This document shows, piece by piece, positions 17,599 through 27,308 of a stretch of 64,000 nt of DNA. Position numbers and translations under genes: made by a program. Numbering within the stretch: position 1 is the stretch's first letter; each line of letters opens with the position of its first letter. Source of the stretch: Fluviispira multicolorata (GTDB lineage: Bacteria; Bdellovibrionota_B; Oligoflexia; Silvanigrellales; Silvanigrellaceae); contig NZ_WFLN01000006.1 in the NCBI RefSeq assembly GCF_009208585.1, positions 62,001 through 126,000 on the forward strand, read 5' to 3'. Below the pieces are notes generated by a model. That model ran no database searches. It was not told the DNA's origin and saw only the letters and a list, made by a program, of their open reading frames with translations.

Positions 17599-20500
17599 CT
17601 AAAACTGTGCACCCACTTTAAGATGCAAAGCTCCTCTAAATTTAATAGTATCGAAGTAGGAAGAGTTCTGAATTCTCGTTACACACTTTGGTGCTGTTGA
17701 TGAATTCAATGCATCAGAAGGTGATACACAACCAGCTTCATTTGAGGAAGGATCTTTTAATGGATAGCCGTAATCTAAACTAATTGTCGCATAATTACTC
17801 ACAATAAAACGAAATCCAATTCCTGTTGAAACGTAGGCTTGCTTCCAATATTGTTTAATAAAGTCAGATCGTTGCAAATTAATTGAGTCTGAAGCGATTA
17901 AGGCCGCCGCATCGGGAACACATTCAGTCGTAGATTGAACTTGACTTGCTATTTTATTAGCAATGACTTGGTTAATGTCATTGACCTCAGCTTGAGTAAA
18001 ATAATTTGTTGCCGAATCTAAAAATGCTACAAAACCAATATTCTCATTCAATCGATAACGTGCTTCTGCCTTTAAATAAATAAGATTTGTAGCACCTATA
18101 GAAGCTAATTGAGTTTGACAATTTAAAGAACTATTTTGTTGGTTATAATGAATCCATAGCAAAGGGCCTGGTGCTGTGGAGCCATAAGTTTCAGGAAAAC
18201 CTCTCACAAGAGCTGTGTCCGTTAACGTGGCTCTTCGAGAAGCAGGAGGGGTTACCGTGTCCCCACTCTTATTTACTGTATCAATTACAAAATTTCCTCC
18301 AAGAGTTATAGCGCCACTTAACTTTTTATAAATTGGAAAATAAACATCTGTTGAACCAGAATAGCGATTGTACTGAACATCTGAACCTAAGCCAAAACGT
18401 GCGAAGCTGACTAATAAATTATGCTTACTTCCTTTTGTTGGCCATGCAGGGTTGTTTGTATTATCAATTGTTACACTCGTTGTTAATTCCCTCGTAACAA
18501 TGGATGGGCTGTCAAGAGCTTGGACAATTGCACTTTCAGAACTAGTGGATTTAGATGACTCATGGAAAAAAGATTGACTGATATTCCAATTTAAATCAAA
18601 AAATGCGGGTTTCCAATCTGCTTTTAAATTAAACGTTAGATACTCGCGGTTTGTCAGAGTTTCAGCTGCAACTTTGTAGCCTAAAATGGCTGTTGCATCC
18701 AGTGGAGTGTGAATGGGACCTAGTTTTAAAAGAGGCTCTGTAAGACCTAAATTAATTTGTTTTCCTAAAATCTGTCTTGTCTCAGTTGATGCAAAATTTT
18801 GTTGTTGTTTTTCCTGTGTCACAGCCGCAGTTGAAAAAAACTTAAGTCCATCGCTGTTCAATCTATTTAAAGTAAAATCAACCCCAAAAGTATACCCGCG
18901 GAGAGTGCCGTATCCAGGAGAAAAACCTAATGTATAACCTGAACGAGAACGAGCACGAATAACAACATCAATTCTAAATTCTTTCCTATCAATAGTATTT
19001 ACGTCTAAGGGTTCAATTGAGACCGTTGAAAACAATTCATGCCGAATTAATCTTTGTCTTGCTATATCAAAACTTTCTTGAGAAAAAATATCGCCTTCTT
19101 CAAGTCCAGAAACAGAAAGGATTGTAGATTCCTTTCCAAAAAAATCAGAGTCAATATAGATTTTTCTTATTCTTACAATTTGACTTGGATCTATTTTTAC
19201 ACTTACATCAACTCTTTTTTCAAATTTACTTTCTGGTAGAATTGAATGTTCAATTTTAACATTATTATATAAGTATCCGTGAGATAAAAACTGTCTCCTT
19301 ACTTCTTCATAGAGTTGCTGCATAGTTTGAATACTGTAAGGTGAACCAAATTGAAATATTTGGGATATTTTCTCATTATTTAACTCAAAATCAGATGGTA
19401 CACCCTGAAATGTTATCTCATTAATAACAAACCTGATCCCTTTATCCACTCGAAAAACAAGATTCATTTCAGAATTTGATTCGTTTGGTACATAGTCAGG
19501 ATTTGAAACTTGAGCTTCTAAATACCCTTTTGATAGTAAATATTTTCGTAAATTATCTCGATATATACTTAAATTTTCTTGATAAAATGGAATTGATCCC
19601 GTCAAAAAACTTGAGCTTAATCCCATTTCATTTAAAGCAATATTATCACTTTCTGGTAACGTACCAATGAATGTTACTTTACCAACTTTAACAAAGGGCC
19701 CTCTTTTTAAGAGAAACTTTAAAGTTGTATTACCATTTTTATCCACAATTCTCTCTGGATCACTAATATTTACAAAAACATAACCTTGCTTTTTATAAAA
19801 ATCAGTTAATATGAGATGCAAATCCGCATCTGAAAGTAAAATAATATCGGAGTATGTTAAGCCCTGTTTAGAAACTAAAAAATCATTATTTAACAATTGA
19901 CTATCTTCATCAAATATTTGAAACGTAGTCTTCCTACCATAATCGATTTCTAAAGTTATTTTAGCATTTTCCTTATTTGCTGAATAAGATATTTCTTTAA
20001 GTTTAACCTTTGCTTCTAAATAACCTTGCTCCCAATAAGATTCTTTAAGCTGATCAAGAGATTCATTTATAGCTGATAAATCACAAATAGAACCTGTTTC
20101 TATTGGTATAGTCAAAAAATTTAAAATATTTGCGCGAGATTTATCAATAGATACTTGTGCTATATGGCAAGGGTTTCCCTTATCAATATTAAATTTTACT
20201 TGAATAGAGTCTGCTGATAATTCAACTATTTCAAAATTATTTACTTTAGCATTAGGATATCCTTTCTGAATGAGAGCTTTCTCAATTTTTTTAGAATCCG
20301 CATTTGCAGTTGACTCTTTAAATGGAGTGCCTCTTTGAGAAGAAATAATTCTATCAATTTCAAGACTCTCATTTGATGTTAAACCATCAAAATAAACATC
20401 TTGAATACGTTTAACTATTTTAGCATTTACAATAAAAATGTGTTTATTATCCTCTGAAATTGCTTTCTTAACAATCACTTCTTGATAGAAACCAATTTCA

Positions 20501-20748
20501 ATTAACATAGTTATTATAGCATCATCTAATTCATTAAATGGTACTTTACTTAACTCATTTAATAAATCTTCGGGAAGTTCTTTGTTATTTCCATCTAAAT
20601 AAAAATGAATCTCTACTGGAATTTGCTCTTTGAGGGAACCAATTGCAGTAATTTTATTGATTTGCGCGTATATTTTTGATTTAAAAAATACTGATGTAAA
20701 CATCAGTAAAAGTAGAAAAAATAATTTTTTTAATTTATTGACTGCCAA
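17599..20748 (-). CDS. Omp85-family outer-membrane protein with about seven POTRA domains (BamA/TamA-like)
   Basis: 1049 aa. A signal peptide (KKLFFLLLLMFTSVFFKSKI) precedes some 540 residues in which I count seven POTRA-like units, with strands such as VYFDGL, VTFIGT, ITFQGV and IYIDSD starting units. The C-terminal Omp85 beta-barrel (about 600-1049) ends in Phe (LHLKVGAQF), as expected for Bam-dependent insertion. It should help insert or export proteins at the outer membrane. TamA has three POTRAs and BamA five, so this is neither standard form. The start is TTG at 20748: GAGG lies seven bases upstream and the next methionine would cut the signal peptide. It overlaps the tamB-like gene by 14 bases, which supports a joint TAM-like role. 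Confidence 0.9.
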   Translation of the reverse strand: MAVNKLKKLFFLLLLMFTSVFFKSKIYAQINKITAIGSLKEQIPVEIHFYLDGNNKELPEDLLNELSKVPFNELDDAIITMLIEIGFYQEVIVKKAISEDNKHIFIVNAKIVKRIQDVYFDGLTSNESLEIDRIISSQRGTPFKESTANADSKKIEKALIQKGYPNAKVNNFEIVELSADSIQVKFNIDKGNPCHIAQVSIDKSRANILNFLTIPIETGSICDLSAINESLDQLKESYWEQGYLEAKVKLKEISYSANKENAKITLEIDYGRKTTFQIFDEDSQLLNNDFLVSKQGLTYSDIILLSDADLHLILTDFYKKQGYVFVNISDPERIVDKNGNTTLKFLLKRGPFVKVGKVTFIGTLPESDNIALNEMGLSSSFLTGSIPFYQENLSIYRDNLRKYLLSKGYLEAQVSNPDYVPNESNSEMNLVFRVDKGIRFVINEITFQGVPSDFELNNEKISQIFQFGSPYSIQTMQQLYEEVRRQFLSHGYLYNNVKIEHSILPESKFEKRVDVSVKIDPSQIVRIRKIYIDSDFFGKESTILSVSGLEEGDIFSQESFDIARQRLIRHELFSTVSIEPLDVNTIDRKEFRIDVVIRARSRSGYTLGFSPGYGTLRGYTFGVDFTLNRLNSDGLKFFSTAAVTQEKQQQNFASTETRQILGKQINLGLTEPLLKLGPIHTPLDATAILGYKVAAETLTNREYLTFNLKADWKPAFFDLNWNISQSFFHESSKSTSSESAIVQALDSPSIVTRELTTSVTIDNTNNPAWPTKGSKHNLLVSFARFGLGSDVQYNRYSGSTDVYFPIYKKLSGAITLGGNFVIDTVNKSGDTVTPPASRRATLTDTALVRGFPETYGSTAPGPLLWIHYNQQNSSLNCQTQLASIGATNLIYLKAEARYRLNENIGFVAFLDSATNYFTQAEVNDINQVIANKIASQVQSTTECVPDAAALIASDSINLQRSDFIKQYWKQAYVSTGIGFRFIVSNYATISLDYGYPLKDPSSNEAGCVSPSDALNSSTAPKCVTRIQNSSYFDTIKFRGALHLKVGAQF

Positions 20749-23700
20749 AACGAAACCTCAATCCACTTGACCATTCTGTTGTCGTTGTTTGTTGTGTAAG
20801 TGCTGAATTATCATATGAACCAAAAATGCTTACTGTTTCGTTAAAAATAAAACTCGCATAAGCAGAACTTCTTGTTCCAATATCACCTGTTTCATAACTA
20901 ACACCTAAATTTAATCTTTGTGATAATGATCTTGATGCAGTTGCACGCCAACTCACTTGTCCATTCTGTGAGGTTGGAGCGATCGTAATATTATCGACAA
21001 TACCCCCTGTTACACTACTCACAGTGTTATTTAAAATTGAGTTGTCAGAAAAACTTCCATATCCAACAAAAGAAAAAAAGCTTGTAGAAGCCGTAAGGAG
21101 ATTCGCACTGGAACTTTGTAAAGGCTCCTGCCCAGTCGTAATCATTGAAATAATATCTCCTTGCGTGATTCTATCTCCATTCGCCAATGTTGCCGGAGAT
21201 GCACTCAAATCTAATCGACTTTTAGTCAATCTACCATTCATATTTGCCAAAACTGTATGACTTAAAATTCTTGCTTCCATTTGAATATCAACATTTGGAT
21301 CGTATTTCTGTAATTCTATAAATGTAAAATCAGCTTTTTTTATTTCAAATCTACTTTTTAACAATATTAAACTTGCATTGTCGGTAGAAATCATTCCAGA
21401 TAAAATAGGATCTACTGTGTCACCACTTACATTTATTGTAGGTGAAGTCGAAAACCGCCCCCGAATACATTGACTTTGAATTGTAATGCTACTCAATGCA
21501 TGAATATCAACATTTAAATTTAAAAATGGCTTAGAACGCGTGATAACTTGTGTGTTATTAAGTGCAAAAATTTGGCTAGATATCGCTTGACAATTTATGT
21601 CTTTAAACAGTCTTAATTTTTTTAAACTTATTTCACCCATTAAATGGTAAGGAACTTCACTGCCAGATAATACTAAATCAGAATCAATATTAAGATCTGC
21701 AATTTGAAATATTGGAATTTGTAATCTCAAGTCCGCTTTTTTTGCAGATACTTTTATTGAAATTTCTGGATAAGAGGGATTTTCTGAAAAAACTGGCGAG
21801 AAATCAATACTTCCAGATGCTGTAATATTTCCTTCACCTTTTTCTGTAAAGAAATTTTGTATCTCTAATCTTTTCCCTCTAAATATAAAATCACCGTTCA
21901 TGTTCGTAAATGCAGGTTGTAATGATTTTACAAATAATGTTTTTGCACCAACATAAAGACTGCCTACAAATTCGGGATCATGAATTGAACCAGAAATAGA
22001 AAATTTTCCATTTAAATCGCCTTCTGAAGGGCCAAAAACATCGGAAACAATATCTAGTTTCCCTATATTTATATCAACAATAAATGATGATAATAAAGTT
22101 TTTTTTGCGAAATTCAAATTTGATTTACCAAATTGAATTTTCCCAATTTTACCTCCGAGTGCGAAAGAATCCATCTGTAGTTCATCACCATTAAAATCTA
22201 TTTTATGATTATGGGTTAACTCAAATATTGCTTTACCTACTTGGAATACTCCCGAACTTAGTATTCCAGATCCTTTCCAATGTCGGTACCAGTCTTGCTT
22301 AAGATCTTTTGAAAAAGGAGAAAGACCTGAAAACTTAAATGTTCCATTAACTTGTGAAAATAAATTATTTTTTGATCTTGTTTCACTTTTTATAAATAAA
22401 AAGGAGTTCAGATTATATAAATTAATTTCTAATGAAGCGACTCCCTCTAAATCTTGTTGAGTGACATAAGATAAATCAAACTGATTGCTAAAAGCTTTTA
22501 AATCGATTTTAATCTTATTATTATCATATGGTAAGATCTGCAAATTCAAATCACCTAATTCGGATTCATCCATGTTAACATTATACGCATTAACATTTGC
22601 AAATCCTTCGATTTTATTCCATTTTCCTTTAAATTGAACATTCGAGTTTAAAACTCCAGTTAATTTTTTATCAAAAAATCTTGAAAAAATTCCTAATGGA
22701 AGCTTGAAAATTCTCGCTCGTATTCCTGAATTTTCAAAAGATAAATCATTGAGTTCAAAGATTGCAAAAGATAAGTTTTCATCATTTTTTTTCTCATCAT
22801 TATCATTTGTTGCAATATCAATAAAAGATATAATTGAATTCTTACATAAACCTGATTTACAATTGAGTTCAATATTACTATCTTGAATTTCCGAATCTAA
22901 TATTTTCAGCTTGTCAATTTGAGATTTTAAATTTAAATCCCATGATGAAAGATGAAAAAAAAGCCCACTCTGACTCACCTTTAAATGCTGAATATTTCCA
23001 TTTGCATCCTGAAATTTTTTTGGTAACCAGTGCTGAGCAGCATAAACTATATTATTTAATTCACCATTTATATTAGCTTCAATAATAGAGTTCATATCTA
23101 TAAAATTAAATGTGAAATTATTTAAATGCAATGTTGATTTATTTTCTTTCTCAGATTCTCCTAAAATAATTAATGCATTTTTTACCCAAACTCCTTTTGA
23201 ATTTAAACCCCATTTCCCATTAAAGTCATTAAACTTTAATCCAAATATTTCTCCTCCATATATTTTAGATTGAGAAGAAAATTCAATTTCTTTTGTTTTT
23301 TCATCTAATTTTAGCTCACCTGTAAAATCAGCAGTTCCAGACGTCGGAAATTTTAAAAAATATTCAGCGGCAGAAATATCTATATTTTTTCCAATGAGTT
23401 TAAAATTGACGCCTACTCCAGATTTTGGTGTGAAATCGAGATATCCATAGTCAATAATTAATTTCCCTGTATTAAAAGAGGTTGTATTTTTAGTTATTCC
23501 TTCTGTTTTTGTCAAAGTTAATCCTAATGAACTCGCACTTAAATCAAGATTAATATTTATATCAGGAATTGGTTTTCTACCAATCTGATCAGGGAAGGTA
23601 TTGACATAAATTTTTTGCGCTTTTGCCACACCTTCTGCATATAATTCAAAGGATTTCATTTTATTTTTACTTAAAATATCGCCAGAAATTTTTAAACTTT

Positions 23701-24922
23701 CAGAACTTAAATAAAAATCAACTGGAGTTGAAGACACTCTTAACCCTTTAAGTAACTCAGCAAATGTGAAGTTTTCGACACTTACAAAGTTTTCAAAAGA
23801 GAAGTTCTTATAAAATTGAAACTCTCCTTTAGAACGAATAATTCCATTTAAAGGTGTACGAATAACTGCGTCTGAATATTCAATTTTTCTAGAATTATAA
23901 TGAATATGAGCACTTCCAGAATAAATATCGAAGTCTTCGAGTAACATCCCATTCCATTGTATATTACCTTCAAAAGTAGGATCTTCAAAAAGTGTTTTCC
24001 CAGACTCGACATTTCCTACTAATTTTGCTCTTCCCGTAGATTCCATATCAAGTAAGCCAAATACATCTTTCCCATTTATATCTATATAATCAAATTTTGC
24101 TTTATACTTTGTCTTTTCAATTTTACTTTCAATAGTTCCATTAATGCTTGCTTTTAAATCAGCTAAATTACTTTTAAGTTCGAGAGAGTTAATAAAAAAA
24201 ACACCGGTTGGATAAAGAGTAATATTTGTATTTAAGTAATTTAAAGAGATCAAATTATTAATTGATGGAAATTTAAAAGCAGAATCATTTATTAATGCCT
24301 TTACATGGAAAGCTTGCATTTTATTCTTATCAATAATTTTAGTTAATTCTGCATGCGCTATAGAAACTCTTTGAAAATTTCTTTGATTTGACTCTCCTAA
24401 CTGCAAAACAATATTAATGACTTCTATATCAAAAGGAATCTTGGGCATTATTTCTTTAAGTAAATTTGGAATATCAAGAGGATCATCACTTGATTTTTCT
24501 TTTTTTACAGAAGATATAAATTTCGGTAAAACAAAACTTCCATTTTCATCATATTTTAAATTTAGGGTTAATCCTCTAAATAAAACTTTCTTTATAACTA
24601 AACTTCTTAATACATAAGAAGAACCCATATTAAATGAGACAGATAGCTGATTCATGCTTACTAAATTCTCATTATTTTTACTCTGGCCAATCTTGTTTTC
24701 TTTAATGAAAACCTCATTTAAATTTAAAGTTCCCGTTAAGAAACTTAAACTTAAGGAACCCAAACTCAATTCCAAATTTTGCTTATTAAAATAGTTTACA
24801 TTTATATATTCAACAATTGCATGTTGAACTGTTTGACTGTTTAAGATAAAAAAAACAGCGGCATTCATGGAAACAAAGGTTGCTATGAAAAATAAAATGA
24901 TTCGCTTAATTAACTTGAGCAC
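20735..24922 (-). CDS. TamB-like translocation/assembly module protein
   Basis: 1395 aa. It has an N-terminal membrane anchor (RIILFFIATFVSMNAAVFFI) and an AsmA-like first part, then about a thousand residues of repetitive beta strands, as in TamB/YhdP/AsmA bridge proteins. The C-terminal 300 residues match the TamB (DUF490) pattern, with GMISTDNASLILLKSRFEIK and ARILSHTVLANMNGRLTKSR, ending in a barrel-like motif SSGLRFRFGSQ. Proteins of this family span the periplasm and move phospholipids or help assemble outer-membrane proteins. The start is GTG at 24922, with AAGGA eight bases upstream. Its 3' end overlaps the Omp85-type gene, the classic tamA/tamB pairing in reversed order. Confidence 0.9.
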   Translation of the reverse strand: MLKLIKRIILFFIATFVSMNAAVFFILNSQTVQHAIVEYINVNYFNKQNLELSLGSLSLSFLTGTLNLNEVFIKENKIGQSKNNENLVSMNQLSVSFNMGSSYVLRSLVIKKVLFRGLTLNLKYDENGSFVLPKFISSVKKEKSSDDPLDIPNLLKEIMPKIPFDIEVINIVLQLGESNQRNFQRVSIAHAELTKIIDKNKMQAFHVKALINDSAFKFPSINNLISLNYLNTNITLYPTGVFFINSLELKSNLADLKASINGTIESKIEKTKYKAKFDYIDINGKDVFGLLDMESTGRAKLVGNVESGKTLFEDPTFEGNIQWNGMLLEDFDIYSGSAHIHYNSRKIEYSDAVIRTPLNGIIRSKGEFQFYKNFSFENFVSVENFTFAELLKGLRVSSTPVDFYLSSESLKISGDILSKNKMKSFELYAEGVAKAQKIYVNTFPDQIGRKPIPDININLDLSASSLGLTLTKTEGITKNTTSFNTGKLIIDYGYLDFTPKSGVGVNFKLIGKNIDISAAEYFLKFPTSGTADFTGELKLDEKTKEIEFSSQSKIYGGEIFGLKFNDFNGKWGLNSKGVWVKNALIILGESEKENKSTLHLNNFTFNFIDMNSIIEANINGELNNIVYAAQHWLPKKFQDANGNIQHLKVSQSGLFFHLSSWDLNLKSQIDKLKILDSEIQDSNIELNCKSGLCKNSIISFIDIATNDNDEKKNDENLSFAIFELNDLSFENSGIRARIFKLPLGIFSRFFDKKLTGVLNSNVQFKGKWNKIEGFANVNAYNVNMDESELGDLNLQILPYDNNKIKIDLKAFSNQFDLSYVTQQDLEGVASLEINLYNLNSFLFIKSETRSKNNLFSQVNGTFKFSGLSPFSKDLKQDWYRHWKGSGILSSGVFQVGKAIFELTHNHKIDFNGDELQMDSFALGGKIGKIQFGKSNLNFAKKTLLSSFIVDINIGKLDIVSDVFGPSEGDLNGKFSISGSIHDPEFVGSLYVGAKTLFVKSLQPAFTNMNGDFIFRGKRLEIQNFFTEKGEGNITASGSIDFSPVFSENPSYPEISIKVSAKKADLRLQIPIFQIADLNIDSDLVLSGSEVPYHLMGEISLKKLRLFKDINCQAISSQIFALNNTQVITRSKPFLNLNVDIHALSSITIQSQCIRGRFSTSPTINVSGDTVDPILSGMISTDNASLILLKSRFEIKKADFTFIELQKYDPNVDIQMEARILSHTVLANMNGRLTKSRLDLSASPATLANGDRITQGDIISMITTGQEPLQSSSANLLTASTSFFSFVGYGSFSDNSILNNTVSSVTGGIVDNITIAPTSQNGQVSWRATASRSLSQRLNLGVSYETGDIGTRSSAYASFIFNETVSIFGSYDNSALTQQTTTTEWSSGLRFRFGSQ

Positions 24923-24989
24923 GCAGATATTCCTTCATTAGGGCTGTCATCTATCTAATATGATAGCATCTGAAATCATTTTTGATACG

Positions 24990-25010
24990 GCATAAGTTTT
25001 GACCTTATGC
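24990..25010. promoter_or_regulatory. Inverted repeat overlapping the accD -35 box
   Basis: GCATAAG and CTTATGC form a perfect 7-bp inverted repeat around TTTTGAC. The TTGACC -35 element of the accD promoter lies inside it, so a bound dimer would block RNA polymerase. It sits in the divergent region between the tamB-like gene and accD. No regulator is known for it from this window. Confidence 0.35.
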
Positions 25011-25027
25011 TTAGGCTTTGTTATGGA
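24999..25027 (+). promoter_or_regulatory. Sigma70-type promoter of accD-folC-lptD
   Basis: TTGACC and TATGGA are separated by 17 bases, ending 34 bases before the accD ATG at 25062. The start codon itself is preceded by a strong GGAGGTGA ribosome-binding site. This is the only good promoter seen ahead of the three-gene operon. Confidence 0.6.
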
Positions 25028-25061
25028 CTACCAACTGCATTCTGTCGAGGAGGTGACTTAA

Positions 25062-25925
25062 ATGGGATGGCTATCGCGGGAACCCGCAAAACTTCAAGAT
25101 ATATCTGAGAAAAAATCTTTTCCATCTGGAGTATGGAATAAATGTCCTTCTTGTTCTGAAATAGTTCTTGTTTCTGATTTAGAAGAAAATCATCTTGTCT
25201 GTCCATCTTGCAGCTATCACCACAGGTTCCCTGGGGAACAAAGAATTGAGCTGCTCATAGATAATAATACATTTTTTGAGTGGGATCACACTTTGTGCAG
25301 CAAAAATCCTCTTGAATTTAATGATGGGCGTTCCTATGAAGAGCGTCTAATAAATATGGCAAAAAAAACTAAACGTTATGATGCTGTCATCACTGGAGCG
25401 GGTATGCTCAACGGAAAACCCGTAGCACTTGGAGTTTTAGACTTCTTTTGGATGGGTGGAAGTATGGGATCCGTTGTAGGCGAAAGAATTATGAGAATGT
25501 TCACGCGTGCACGCAAACTTGGTTTACCTGTTATAATGGTAAGCAGCAGCGGTGGAGCACGTATGCACGAAGGCCTTATTTCACTCATGCAAATGGCAAA
25601 AACTTCAACTGCAATTGGACTTCACAAAGATGCAGGACTTCCTTATATCAGCGTTTTATGCGATCCAACAACAGGTGGAGTCGCAGCAAGTTACGCTATG
25701 CTTGGAGATGTTCATTTTGCAGAACCAAGAGCAACAATCGGCTTTGCAGGTAGACGTGTGATTGAAAGTATTATTCGTCAAAAATTACCAGAAGACTTTC
25801 AAACAGCAGAGTTTTGTTTTGAACATGGTGTTGTGGATAGGATTGTCAAAAGATCTGAAATGAAAGAAATGATATCTAGAACTTTAAATATTTTATGCAC
25901 ACCAGAGCCAAAAAAAAGAAAGTAA
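25062..25925 (+). CDS. accD: Acetyl-CoA carboxylase carboxyltransferase subunit beta
   Basis: 287 aa. With AccA it moves the carboxyl group from biotin to acetyl-CoA to make malonyl-CoA, the first step of fatty-acid synthesis. The N-terminal zinc ribbon has its four cysteines at 28, 31, 47 and 50 (WNKCPSC; LVCPSC). The crotonase-type core has VMVSSSGGARMHEGLISLMQ, CDPTTGGVAASYAMLGDVHF and GFAGRRVIE, all as in AccD. The start is fixed by GGAGGTGA seven bases upstream. folC follows after 21 bases, the same order as in many proteobacteria. Confidence 0.97.
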   Translation: MGWLSREPAKLQDISEKKSFPSGVWNKCPSCSEIVLVSDLEENHLVCPSCSYHHRFPGEQRIELLIDNNTFFEWDHTLCSKNPLEFNDGRSYEERLINMAKKTKRYDAVITGAGMLNGKPVALGVLDFFWMGGSMGSVVGERIMRMFTRARKLGLPVIMVSSSGGARMHEGLISLMQMAKTSTAIGLHKDAGLPYISVLCDPTTGGVAASYAMLGDVHFAEPRATIGFAGRRVIESIIRQKLPEDFQTAEFCFEHGVVDRIVKRSEMKEMISRTLNILCTPEPKKRK

Positions 25926-25946
25926 ATTTTAAGAATTTAAAAAACA

Positions 25947-27308
25947 ATGGCATATAAACTTCCTCTAGAAAAAAAAATAGAAGTTAAATCCGCATTGGAG
26001 CCTTACTTTCAAAGAGTGCGAGGTGCCATCATACCTGGGGCATACCGTTTACAATTATTACTTACTGATTGGATTTCCTTAGGAGTGCTTGAGATCCCTG
26101 CTATTTTAATTACAGGTAGCAACGGCAAGGGAACAACGTGTTCTTTCATTGAAGCAATTATGAGAGAGCATGGCTTAAAAACAGGTTTTTACACTTCTCC
26201 ACATCTAATCCATCCAAATGAAAGAATTAGAATAAATGGTATTCCTATTGATGAAGTTCTATTAGAAGAAAATTTAGAGATCATTATCTCTGCTTCAAAA
26301 AAATATTTGCCTGATGCTAGTTTTTTTGAAATTTCCACCGCAGCCTCTCTTATTATTTTTTTACAGCAAAAAATCGATTTTCTAGTTTGCGAAGTAGGTC
26401 TTGGTGGTAAATTTGACAGCACAAATGCAATAGTTCCCATTATCAGTGTGCTCACGAATGTTAGTTTGGAGCATACGGATTATTTAGGAGACACTTTTTT
26501 TAAAATATCATATGATAAAACACATGTATCAAGAAGAAATAAATCATTTATATTTGGAGAGCTCAACGCTGAAGCCTTAGAGGGTGCGAAAGAAGCTTGC
26601 AAAAAAATCGGTTCAAATATGATAGATTCTAATTCCTTTATATCTGATAAATATGAGAATATTTTAAAAAAAATTAAAGATAAAAACACCACAGAATACC
26701 CTGAATTTGTAAAAATTAATTTAAAAAACTTAAGAGTTTCTTTTACAGCTCTTAATGAACTCGAAAAAATAATATTCTCCATACAAAAAATAAACTTCGA
26801 AAAACAAAAAATATACAGTGCTCTTTCTAAAACATTTTGGCCAGGTCGCTTTGATGTGAGATCTATTAATAATAGAACTGTTATATTTGATGCTTCTCAC
26901 AATCCAGATGGTTTTGATTTTTTTATAAATCAATATTTACAATCTGAATATAAAGATAAGCAATGTGTTCTTGTCTTTGCTAGCTTAATTGATAAAAATT
27001 GGAAAATAACTTTAGAAAATATGCCAAAGATTTCAAAGAATATTATTTTTACACAAATTGAATCAGAAAGAGCAGAATCTATTTCTCATTTTTCTAAACA
27101 CATCGAGAATTCAAGCTTAGAGAATGATTCATTTGCGCTTTCAGCAAAGAGCGATATAACATGTCAGTACTTTAGCAATTTAGACACTGCATTAGAAACT
27201 GCCATGAATCATTTTTCAGATCTGCCGCTCGTAATAACAGGATCAATTGCTTTTATTGGAACAGTCATGCAAAGATTCAGATTATCTATTTTTAGAGGAA
27301 TTGAGTGA
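25947..27308 (+). CDS. folC: Dihydrofolate synthase / folylpolyglutamate synthase
   Basis: 453-aa Mur-ligase-type enzyme that adds glutamate to dihydropteroate and to folates using ATP. The P-loop GSNGKGTTCSF is near residues 57-67, followed by GFYTSPHLIHPNERIRING (folate-binding loop), a metal-site CEVGLGGKFDSTN and SLEHTDYLG. Later come WPGRFDVR and DASHNPDGF at the start of the C-terminal domain. It lies between accD and the lptD-like gene. Its TGA overlaps the GTG of the next gene (GTGA), so translation is coupled. Confidence 0.95.
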   Translation: MAYKLPLEKKIEVKSALEPYFQRVRGAIIPGAYRLQLLLTDWISLGVLEIPAILITGSNGKGTTCSFIEAIMREHGLKTGFYTSPHLIHPNERIRINGIPIDEVLLEENLEIIISASKKYLPDASFFEISTAASLIIFLQQKIDFLVCEVGLGGKFDSTNAIVPIISVLTNVSLEHTDYLGDTFFKISYDKTHVSRRNKSFIFGELNAEALEGAKEACKKIGSNMIDSNSFISDKYENILKKIKDKNTTEYPEFVKINLKNLRVSFTALNELEKIIFSIQKINFEKQKIYSALSKTFWPGRFDVRSINNRTVIFDASHNPDGFDFFINQYLQSEYKDKQCVLVFASLIDKNWKITLENMPKISKNIIFTQIESERAESISHFSKHIENSSLENDSFALSAKSDITCQYFSNLDTALETAMNHFSDLPLVITGSIAFIGTVMQRFRLSIFRGIE

